Source: Bacteroidaceae bacterium
Lineage (GTDB): Bacteria > Bacteroidota > Bacteroidia > Bacteroidales > Bacteroidaceae
Length of the DNA stretch: 61,122 bases
Direction of reading: 5' to 3'
NCBI GenBank assembly: GCA_017398805.1
Contig: JAFQEZ010000011.1
Coordinates: 1-61,122, forward strand
The notes beneath the pieces were generated by a model. That model made no database searches. It was not told the DNA's origin and was given only the letters and a program-made list of their open reading frames with translations. How positions within the stretch are numbered: the first letter of the stretch is position 1; every line of letters starts with the position of its first letter. This document shows positions 54,801-61,122 of this stretch, piece after piece. Position numbers and translations under genes: made by a program.

Positions 54801-55641
54801 TGTCTGCACTGCCATAGTATGTGGCTGATACCGGCTGATAAAGCACGAACTTGCCATTGCTTGCAGGAATGAACTGAACAAGGTTTGTCACAGTCGGCTC
54901 TGCGTAAGAACCTGTTGTGTAACCGCTCAAAGCAATGTATGTGTCACCGTTGCCCTCTGTGTCATTGTATTCTACAGGACCATTAGCGAACAATGTAAAA
55001 GTACCACCGTTAGCAAACTCAGAAGCATCTGTTACCTGCTCGCCTGCCTCGAACTCATACTCGGCAAAGAGCATATCCTCGGTAAAATCAACACCTGGGT
55101 TGGTGAGACCTACAACTGTAGGACGGTTAACATGCTGGTTAGGACGTGTGTACCAAACAAGCTGGAAAGCGTCAACAGGAGCCTCGAAAGTCAACTCAAG
55201 ATAGTGCAAGCCACCAGGCTCTGTACCACCCCAAGAAGAGTGGAAGAAGTTGTTCAGGTTGCCGTCGTTCAAAGCAGGAAGACCTGCACCGTCGGTACCT
55301 GCACCACCGCTATTGTGGTCGGCATTTGATGTAACGGTGTAATTGATTGTGTCACCGGCAGCGTCGAGAACAATCATCTCACCCAAGCAGAAGAACGGAC
55401 CACCACCATATGCCTTATTGGTGTTGTTCGTATTAACAACAGTGTAACGGACACCGGTAGCGCCAGCTTTCTGCAGAAGTGCTGTTTCAGCACGATACTG
55501 AGTCACTTGTGTACCGTTCACGTCGTGAGTAATCTCCTTACCGGGAAGACCTGTAGCCAATGTGCGGCTCCAGTTCTGGGCAGAAACACCTACGACTGCG
55601 AAGAGTGCCAAAGCACCAGCTAGAAATAAATTTTTCTTCAT
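51865..55641 (-). CDS. Large secreted protein with galactose-binding-like domains
   Basis: A 1258-residue secreted protein. A signal peptide (MKKNLFLAGALALFAVVGVSAQ) is followed by two similar discoidin/galactose-binding-like regions (about 55-190 and 595-735; both have a FHSSWGGTEP / YHSPWSGNEPQ loop and FQLVWYTR / FSFEVYSR strands). Helical FIVAR-like stretches lie between (about 395-470 and 500-560), with further beta domains from 750. The end is ETKKVLVK, but the usual YDLQGR tail motif is replaced by SVAYFTPAGAAI. No enzyme motif seen; it probably binds host or dietary glycans. Convergent with one M60 gene and divergent from the other. Promoter at 55742-55772. Confidence 0.75.
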   Translation of the reverse strand: MKKNLFLAGALALFAVVGVSAQNWSRTLATGLPGKEITHDVNGTQVTQYRAETALLQKAGATGVRYTVVNTNNTNKAYGGGPFFCLGEMIVLDAAGDTINYTVTSNADHNSGGAGTDGAGLPALNDGNLNNFFHSSWGGTEPGGLHYLELTFEAPVDAFQLVWYTRPNQHVNRPTVVGLTNPGVDFTEDMLFAEYEFEAGEQVTDASEFANGGTFTLFANGPVEYNDTEGNGDTYIALSGYTTGSYAEPTVTNLVQFIPASNGKFVLYQPVSATYYGSADKWTDAYNGKNGWQRATDDATRLGEFEITKRGDGDFEITTYATRQYADGAWTDYDEPLKLWVGYDMRGNLKTFDEEHKNALEQEDYTQGFGLPVDFGFTIYNASVSKEMVPNLTAAEMCSEVLENILKVAAEKKEEYLEYVEEYAWAGEDEALDKAIADAQAAVATGDLAASFAAKADLENALAGYVAILANYYEELHGELSTEVGENMATPPYTQDMTGMYTSATQKLLDDILGKTNQVINSYNSADGTYSLSYSQIEALYAEIESLLEQIEGTKLAFTEFPAIVEDIPADNFPYADLPNNAVWSKNLVLTQPAKGIRLTFLDRHIGSAADAGNFPMIAIGELKIYDADGNEVTMAAENFEANYTETMEGFESTVARLCDGNFAANGYYHSPWSGNEPQEYIYIDITFPEAMDAFSFEVYSRDKTTSNGKVSLFPKKVAITAVGEGYDPLLFTENPYNVYVGEKVTSVDQITADGLYVIKGLLNTVPVYKEVTEGEGEEAVTSIKLVEPEGTAMFYHGTDRFHAADAAVRAPGVYRFVKNDDGTFKALNLGLAKYWPSTTETGYVDDKTTYEAEKAANLNIVASTNVEGAFVMYEKIDGLTTQADSIDTDEDGTVDEAGKIYQTPYVMFMDWANRLATRPVTDPQPVETSAELADNWGDAQCFAKENGETEWEIYKVTMVNPDFYWLTNLTAAFDKLGLVVGTDPGCVSNLGALETVLAEGQRVVADSAYADAPAAAAALAKEIAAVNNLEKNPMAEGVYQVVSANADFKAKQNVEKALYAHVTEDGTATFGWKTIEQDNIDFYFHFTKSENGADLEAGGTIEEGQGDLVYNIRAIATYEGATPYYIGEIDAQSTPVELYADAWSDYLVLNATGSAFTFRLAGKGAGFCIHANQHGGGAGQNGNIVYWDGGAGASQWYLRKVDYETSISDLVVVGDDVVSVAYFTPAGAAIPAPTQGINIVVTVYANGAVETKKVLVK

Positions 55642-55741
55642 AACGTAGAAATTTGGTTAATAAATAAAGTAAACTAAAGTTCAAATCAAGTGCGGAACAC
55701 CGCTACGCGTGGGCATAATTCACCCAAAGTATTCCTTTCGG

Positions 55742-55772
55742 CAAAGATGACAACATTTTTTCTAATTACAAA
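55742..55772 (-). promoter_or_regulatory. Promoter of the 1258-residue gene
   Basis: On the minus strand: TTTG at 55772-55769, a 19-base spacer and CATCTTTG at 55749-55742 (first T of the consensus replaced by C). Start near 55735; leader about 94 bases. Confidence 0.55.
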
Positions 55773-55849
55773 CAAAAATAAGTAAAAAAAGTGCAAAAGG
55801 AGGGAAAAAGGTAAAAGAGAAATAATTTTAACACTCTGTTGTTATCCTA

Positions 55850-56225
55850 ATTAAATAATTATATTTACATTTGCACGAAGTATGTTATTGTGGGCAGTGT
55901 GTTTTGCTCGAAAGGAATTAAGGCCAAAAGAGGCTAAAAGAAGCCCAAGAAGAGTACAGAGTACAGCGCCTGTAGGGGCATCCCTCGTGGGTGCCAAAGA
56001 AGAGTACAGAGTACAGCGCCTGTAGGGGCACCCCTTGTGGGCGCCCAAAACAAAACACCGCGCGAGCAAAGGGCAGGCACAAGACCTGCCCCTACAGTGC
56101 ACAAACACCGCGAGGCTGTCATTTTGAGCAAAGCGAAAAATCTAATAACACTGCGCACTGGGAACTGCTCCCCTGTTTTAGGGGAGCTCCGCGCAGCGGT
56201 GAGGGGTACAAGAAGTTAGCCTTTA
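55850..56225. repeat. Intergenic repeat mosaic 3
   Basis: Two tandem copies of AGAGTACAGCGCCTGTAGGG (from 55963 and 56011) each followed by CATCCCTCGTGGGTGCC or CACCCCTTGTGGGCGCC, then GCAGGCACAAGACCTGCCCC (56071), TGTCATTTTGAGCAAAGCG (56116), and CTGCTCCCCTGTTTTAGGGG (56164) with CTCCGCGCAGCGGTGAGGGG (56185). Frames here translate to peptides such as CHFEQSEKS, a mark of repeat sequence. The start of the M60 gene at 56274 lies 50 bases further; I see no clear promoter for it. Confidence 0.85.
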
Positions 56226-56273
56226 AACAGTTTAGACACAAAAAATTTAATAATTAACCTAAATAAATCAATC

Positions 56274-59200
56274 ATGAAATTCAAAAAGCTACTTTTGACT
56301 TTGATCGTTGCATTTACTGCACTGCCTTTGGCTGCGCAGTTGCAGGACGGCAAAATCTACCGCTTTGTCAACAAGGCGAACACAAACATCGCCATGGAAG
56401 CGGCATCTACCACCGACATCTACGGTTCGGCAATGGGTGACAGGTATTCACAGTATTGGCTTGCCGAAAAGCATCCAAACAACAGCGAAGCATGGTCTTT
56501 GCGCAGTTTGGGCAATGGCCTCTATGTGGTGCCACGCGGCACAAGTACAGGCTGGACATTCAGCGCTTCAAACAACAGCAGCACAATACTCTACTGCGTG
56601 AACACAAACGGCAACTACTACACTTTCAACTCAAAGAACCATGCCGATGACAGTAACTGCATGCACTATGCCACATCACAAGGCGGCAGAGTCGTAGGCT
56701 GGAACACAGGTGCCGATGCTACACACTGGACCATAGAAGAGATTTCTATCAGCGCAGCCGACCTTGAGGCGAACTGGGCCGAGCTTGACAAGTTCAACAG
56801 TTCACTCAAAGAGGAGAATATTGTAAAGTATGAGGCAGCTCTTGCAAATCTCTTCAACGACAAGGCATGTACACAACTCAAGAAGAACTTTGCGAGCGTT
56901 GATGCATTGAAGGCCGATGCCGACTATCAGGTATTGCCCGAGGCATTACAGGAGATGGCTGTAAAAGTTTACACCGACAACTGGCAGGAGGACAACTTCG
57001 ACAGCAGCAAGCCATACTGGGACAGCGAGCATGCAAAGCGCTTCCGCATACAGAGCATAGAGCCATATAGTATTGCCGGTGAAATCACTGCATGGTTAGG
57101 AATGAATGCCCACATAAACATGGACAACCCATTGGGTATCACAGGTAACTACCGCCAACACGTATTTGTTATGGTTGAAGGCGAAATCAAGGATGGCGCA
57201 GAACTCACACTGGGCACACTCCAGGGGCATGGCTTGCTCGCAACATATGAGAACGGTATACAGTTGAAGGAGGGCTTGAACGTTATTCCTTTCCATGGCA
57301 ACGGTAATACTTTATATATTAATTATGTTGTACACACATACCAGAACGGCAAGTTTGTGAATCCTCTCAGCGGTTACAAAGACATTAAGGTACACGTTGC
57401 CGGCGGTAACGTGAACGGTTACTACAACGGAGTGGGCGACTACCTTTGGGGCGAGCCCGATGATGATGACGACTGGCAGTACTATGAGGACCGCACAAAC
57501 ACCGAGAGTGCGACAATCCTTGGCAAACGTCAGATTCTCCACTTCACAATGTGGCCCACACAGGTTACCGACGACAAAACCGGTAGCACATACATTGAGG
57601 AAAACTGCATGTCAAAGTTCTTCCCCAACAATGTAAATGTTCCAGCCGGCACACCAGCAAAGCAAAAGGTAAACAAGGTTCTTGAGGCATGGGATAGAAT
57701 CCACATGTCGGAACTTGCAACCATGGGTCTCTTGAGCAAGGCTGAGATGGACTCGCTCAACGCTCTTTACCCACGTTGGAACAAGGACTGGAGTGCAAAA
57801 GACGGTAATATCTACGACTACACCGAGGCCATGTACGCAACACGCGGTGGCGTTGACTACAGCGAGCATTTCAACCACCATGGTATTGCACTTGGTAACT
57901 TCAGCGGTTACATGAGTGGCGGTTGGAGAAACTGCAACTACAACCAGAACACAATGGGCGACATTATCGCCAATATCGCTACAAGTGCCGGCCAGGCATG
58001 GGGCCCCGCGCATGAGATTGGACACCAGCACCAAAGCGTGTTTACTGTAAACGGACTTACCGAGGTTACCAACAACTTCCACTCCAACGTGGCTGTATGG
58101 TACATGGGTATGGGTACATCACGCGTAAACGGTTGGTCGGGCAACCTTGAGAATGTTTACAATAACTACAAGAACAACAAGCATTTCCTGTTCCACGCAG
58201 CCGGCGATGGCAGCCAGAACCTATGGAGCCAGACCCAGATGTACTACAGACTATGGCTGTACTATCATCGTGCAGGACACAAAACCGATTTCTACCCCAT
58301 TCTGTTCGAACTTAACCGCCGTGACAGGATGAGCAGCAACAATCTTGGCTGGATTGACGGCAAGGGTCACGCAAGCGGCACCGAGAGCATGCTTAAGTAC
58401 TACAAACAGGCTTGCCAGGCTGCAGGAGAGGACTTGACAGAATTCTTCCGCGCATACGGTTTCTTCGCACTCATGGAGCAACAAGAGCGTGGTGACTACT
58501 CAACAAGTTTCTACACTCAGACACAGAAGGAGGTTGACGATGCAATAGCATGGGTAAAGGCACAGGGATACAAGGAGAACCTTGCTCCGCTTTTCACCAA
58601 CGACTGCGTTGCAACGCCATCATACGGTCATGACGGAAAGACACAGCGTAGCTACTGGGACGGTGAGGCGACAACAAACGGCGAGAACGCAAAACTTGGT
58701 ATGTACACCGACTGTATTGACAAGAACGTCAAGGCCGAGGGTTACCTTTATACAATATATAAGACTACTGTTACTATCATGCATGAGGGTGCAAAAGGCG
58801 CTATAGGTTTCATCATTTACGATGAGAACGACAACCTTGTCGCATTCACAAACAACTACACAGTAGACCTGCCTGCAACAGCAACAAAGGTAAAGATTTA
58901 CGCTGTTCAGGCCGACGGTACTAAGGTTGAGGTGAAATCAGCAGCCGAAGGCGGTACAGAGGAGCAGCAGATCGAAGCTCTTACCAAAGCTATCACTGCC
59001 GCAGAATCTCTCCTTGGCAAGGCCAACAACCCTAAATACGCATCATACCTGCGCGCTTCGGCCGTAGTAGAACTTGCTGAAATGGTCGCCGAGGCACAGG
59101 CGGCTCTTGACAACAAAGACCAGAGCCAATACACATACGGAGCCTGGGCAATGGCACTTACAAACCTTACAAACGAGACAAAGTCCAATCCTAACGCTTT

Positions 59201-60449
59201 CATCGGTGTCAAGGCACTCAACCACTACGAACTTCGTTGTGCCGAGGGCAACTTCGGTCGATACCTTGCATACTACGACAACGGTGTAAAGGCTGCAACC
59301 CAGAGCCAGGTGGCCAAAGCAAATGATGACCGCCGCTGGGAGTTTGTTCCCGTTGAGGGCGAGGAGGGTGTATACTACATCAGGAACGTAGGACAGAACA
59401 AGTTTATTCTTGAGGTAGGCAACGGCTCAAATGCATTGCTTGGTACAAGTCTTGCTGCCGGTTCACAGAAGTTTACCATATTCTACAACGGTGACGGTAC
59501 TGCAAGCATTCTAAAGGCAGGTGAACCTAATGTTTCGCTCTACCGCGACTCCGACTACTCTATCGTGGGCAAGGAGCCGGGCGAAAAGAGTTCACAGTGG
59601 CGTATAGAACTCTATACAGATAATGCAACCGCTGTTGAAATTGCCGAACTCGAGGCTCTTGTAACAGAGGCGGAAAGAGTGATTGCCGAGGCTGGCAACG
59701 GTATCGACAACCTTGCAGTATATGTGAGCGACATCGAGCTCGCAGACTTTGTGAGAAGAGTTACAGAGGCCAAGGAGAATGCCGAAGCAGCATTGGCCGA
59801 CCAGGATAACGTCGAGGACTTTGTAACATATATAAAGGACCTTGAGACAGCCATTGCAAACACCGAGGCTGTATACGTACTCAAGCCACAGTCAAGCCAT
59901 GAGGAAACAATTTACTACTATTACCTCAAGGATGTCGACGCAGGTACATACGCATTTGTCAACCCGGATGCTACAGGTAGATATGTTGATGCAATGGGTA
60001 CCGCTGAACTTGACACAGAGAATGACAACTATGTTTGGGCATTCGTAAAGAACAGTAAGGGCGAGTTGCAGATATACAACAAGGGTTACGATGCTTACCT
60101 CTACACATTGAGCAGCAGCCCGAACCCACTCAAGGCCGACAAGGCTGAAGATGCAGGCAACTATGTATTCAGCGTTGATAATGACAAGAAGGCTCTCGTA
60201 ATCACAGAAGGCGCAAAGTACCTCTACAACCAGAGCGGTAAAGCCCGCATCTACAGCAGCAATAAGAGCTACTGGAAGCTTGAGCTTATCGGCACAGAGG
60301 AGGGCGCACTCACAAGCATCGTTGAGATTGAGACTGAGGCTACAGATCCTGTCCTCGAGGGCATCTTCGACCTCACCGGCCGCAAGATTGAGGAGATTAC
60401 AGCTCCGGGTATCTACATTATCAATGGCAAAAAGGTACTTGTAAAGTAA
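56274..60449 (+). CDS. Large M60 family metallopeptidase, secreted
   Basis: A 1391-residue secreted zinc peptidase of the M60 family. Signal peptide MKFKKLLLTLIVAFTALPLA is followed by a ricin-type beta-trefoil-like domain (about 22-160: GKIYRFVNKANTNIAMEA, then YSQYWLAEKHPN), the M60 N-terminal sandwich (about 260-420) and the catalytic core with HEIGH at residues 580-584 and third ligand Glu597. Later are helical FIVAR-like stretches (about 900-965 and 1120-1200), two further lectin-like parts (about 980-1110 and 1210-1345), and the tail IFDLTGRKIEEI...IINGKKVLVK. Probable target is O-glycosylated host mucin. Tail codons are the start of a tandem repeat. Confidence 0.92.
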   Translation: MKFKKLLLTLIVAFTALPLAAQLQDGKIYRFVNKANTNIAMEAASTTDIYGSAMGDRYSQYWLAEKHPNNSEAWSLRSLGNGLYVVPRGTSTGWTFSASNNSSTILYCVNTNGNYYTFNSKNHADDSNCMHYATSQGGRVVGWNTGADATHWTIEEISISAADLEANWAELDKFNSSLKEENIVKYEAALANLFNDKACTQLKKNFASVDALKADADYQVLPEALQEMAVKVYTDNWQEDNFDSSKPYWDSEHAKRFRIQSIEPYSIAGEITAWLGMNAHINMDNPLGITGNYRQHVFVMVEGEIKDGAELTLGTLQGHGLLATYENGIQLKEGLNVIPFHGNGNTLYINYVVHTYQNGKFVNPLSGYKDIKVHVAGGNVNGYYNGVGDYLWGEPDDDDDWQYYEDRTNTESATILGKRQILHFTMWPTQVTDDKTGSTYIEENCMSKFFPNNVNVPAGTPAKQKVNKVLEAWDRIHMSELATMGLLSKAEMDSLNALYPRWNKDWSAKDGNIYDYTEAMYATRGGVDYSEHFNHHGIALGNFSGYMSGGWRNCNYNQNTMGDIIANIATSAGQAWGPAHEIGHQHQSVFTVNGLTEVTNNFHSNVAVWYMGMGTSRVNGWSGNLENVYNNYKNNKHFLFHAAGDGSQNLWSQTQMYYRLWLYYHRAGHKTDFYPILFELNRRDRMSSNNLGWIDGKGHASGTESMLKYYKQACQAAGEDLTEFFRAYGFFALMEQQERGDYSTSFYTQTQKEVDDAIAWVKAQGYKENLAPLFTNDCVATPSYGHDGKTQRSYWDGEATTNGENAKLGMYTDCIDKNVKAEGYLYTIYKTTVTIMHEGAKGAIGFIIYDENDNLVAFTNNYTVDLPATATKVKIYAVQADGTKVEVKSAAEGGTEEQQIEALTKAITAAESLLGKANNPKYASYLRASAVVELAEMVAEAQAALDNKDQSQYTYGAWAMALTNLTNETKSNPNAFIGVKALNHYELRCAEGNFGRYLAYYDNGVKAATQSQVAKANDDRRWEFVPVEGEEGVYYIRNVGQNKFILEVGNGSNALLGTSLAAGSQKFTIFYNGDGTASILKAGEPNVSLYRDSDYSIVGKEPGEKSSQWRIELYTDNATAVEIAELEALVTEAERVIAEAGNGIDNLAVYVSDIELADFVRRVTEAKENAEAALADQDNVEDFVTYIKDLETAIANTEAVYVLKPQSSHEETIYYYYLKDVDAGTYAFVNPDATGRYVDAMGTAELDTENDNYVWAFVKNSKGELQIYNKGYDAYLYTLSSSPNPLKADKAEDAGNYVFSVDNDKKALVITEGAKYLYNQSGKARIYSSNKSYWKLELIGTEEGALTSIVEIETEATDPVLEGIFDLTGRKIEEITAPGIYIINGKKVLVK

Positions 60450-60860
60450 CTTTTTGCTATCGGCGAGCCTTTTAGCAATTAGTCACGCGAAGCACCGCGA
60501 CAGTGGTGCCGCGTGGGTTGCTGAAAAAAAAGGCGAGCCAATGGCAAGATAATAACGAAAAGGGAATTGCAACGCAGTTCCCTTTTCTCATATATAAAAA
60601 GGTACTTGTAAAGTAACTTTTTGCTATCGGCGAGCCTTTTAGCGATTGGTCGCAGGCTGCGTGGCGAAGTCACGCCCTGCGGGTTGCGAAAAGAAAGGCG
60701 AGCCAATGGCAAGGAAATAACAGAAAAGGGAATTGCAACGCAGTTCCCTTTTCTCATATATAAAAAGGTACTTGTAAAGTAACTTTTTGCTATCGGCGAG
60801 CCTTTTAGCGATTGGTCACGCGAAGCACGGAATGGTCGCGTCGCGTGGGTTAAACGTAGG
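60429..60860. repeat. Tandem 166-167-base repeat with tail copies
   Basis: Three copies start at 60429, 60596 and 60762, each beginning AAAAAGGTACTTGTAAAGTA (Lys-Val-Leu-Val-Lys and stop; only the first is in the gene). Units 1 and 2 are complete. Each has (a) a long imperfect hairpin with outer arms GGCGAGCCTTTT / AAAAGGCGAGCC and an inner stem that differs between copies yet still pairs (ACGCG/CGCGT; GCAGG/CCTGC), and (b) a 14-base-pair hairpin GAAAAGGGAATTGC/GCAGTTCCCTTTTC (60557-60587, 60723-60753). The third copy is cut after the inner stem near 60850. Confidence 0.9.
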
Positions 60861-61122
60861 GGCAGACCGATGTGTCTGCCCTAAAAGTTGAAAGTTGAAA
60901 GATGAAAGTGGAAAGTTAATTGAGATTTTTCGCTTTGCTCAAAATGACAGCCTCGCGGTATTTGGTGTGCTGGAGCGCAGCGAACCAACGGTCGACGCCC
61001 GAGGCGTTAGCCGAGGGGTTAAAGTCAAGGATCTCTTTCCTTTGGCGCTTTTTAAAGGGCTATAAGGGCTAACTTCTTGTACCCCTCACCGCTGCGCGGA
61101 GCTCCCCTAAAACAGGGGAGCA
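60861..61122. repeat. Intergenic repeat mosaic 4 (window edge)
   Basis: Modules in mostly inverted orientation relative to the earlier mosaics: GTAGGGGCAGACCGATGTGT with CTGCCC (60866-60891), AAAGTTGAAAGTTGAAAGAT (60892), GAGATTTTTCGCTTTGCTCA with AAATGACAGCCTCGCGG (60922-60958), GGTCGACGCCCGAGGCGTTA (60992), AAAGGGCTATAAGGGCTAAC (61054), CCCCTCACCGCTGCGCGGAG with CTCCCCTAAAACAGGGGAGC (61081-61121). The sequence ends within the last module; no gene is visible. Confidence 0.85.

Overview
The window is about 61 kb of a chromosome from an anaerobic, host-associated Bacteroidales, most likely Bacteroidaceae or Prevotellaceae. The evidence is the rplM-rpsI-rpsB-tsf order, promoters of the Bacteroidota type (TTTG, 19-20 bases, TAnnTTTG), weak Shine-Dalgarno sequences, an xusABC-type xenosiderophore locus, DUF4837, a MalQ with N-terminal starch-binding domains, pyruvate formate-lyase, and large secreted proteins ending in KKVLVK. 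There is no prophage, transposase, integrase or CRISPR array.

Layout. 1-3265: ribosomal protein and EF-Ts operon on the minus strand, with a long structured leader, then tRNA-Leu(CAA) with its own promoter and terminator. 3328-8709: xusABC-like siderophore uptake operon. 8943-10473: a TraB/GumN protein and a hotdog thioesterase. 10483-23522: exopolysaccharide locus of the Wzx/Wzy type on the minus strand (initiating sugar transferase, SLBB/Wza exporter, Wzi-like protein, lipocalin-like lipoprotein, Wzz, polymerase, flippase, three glycosyltransferases, one acetyltransferase). 23750-27440: a SpoIID-domain protein overlapped by a glycosyltransferase/DUF4922 fusion. 27638-34040: rlmN, DUF4837 lipoprotein, pdxA, then an overlapping cassette of nucleotidyltransferase, ATP-grasp, CDP-alcohol phosphotransferase and HAD protein that looks like a polar-lipid or phospho-alcohol pathway. 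34097-36742: an OmpA-like secreted protein and a Cu/Zn efflux permease. 36834-40608: acetyltransferase and pflA-pflB. 40788-44422: TauE, glycerophosphodiesterase, MlaD and amidase operon (envelope maintenance). 44565-47998: malQ and a formate/nitrite-type channel. 48224-60449: two large M60 (mucinase-type) metallopeptidases flanking a 1258-residue secreted protein with galactose-binding-like folds.

The accessory signal is concentrated after 47 kb. Intergenic spaces there are mosaics of a few short, often palindromic repeat modules reused in both orientations. The 3' ends of the three large secreted genes are themselves part of repeats. A 102-base block encoding the terminal KVLVK tail and stop occurs once on each strand at the ends of two convergent genes, and each block carries a second in-line copy of the tail. 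A 166-167-base tandem repeat after the third gene carries three copies of its tail, and its internal stem changes sequence between copies while staying paired. This linkage of a secretion-tail-like peptide with mobile-looking, structured repeats is the best candidate for something undescribed.

Functionally the window suits a mucosal gut commensal: mucin-directed peptidases, xenosiderophore iron capture, surface polysaccharide, mixed-acid fermentation with formate transport, and storage or dietary glucan metabolism.
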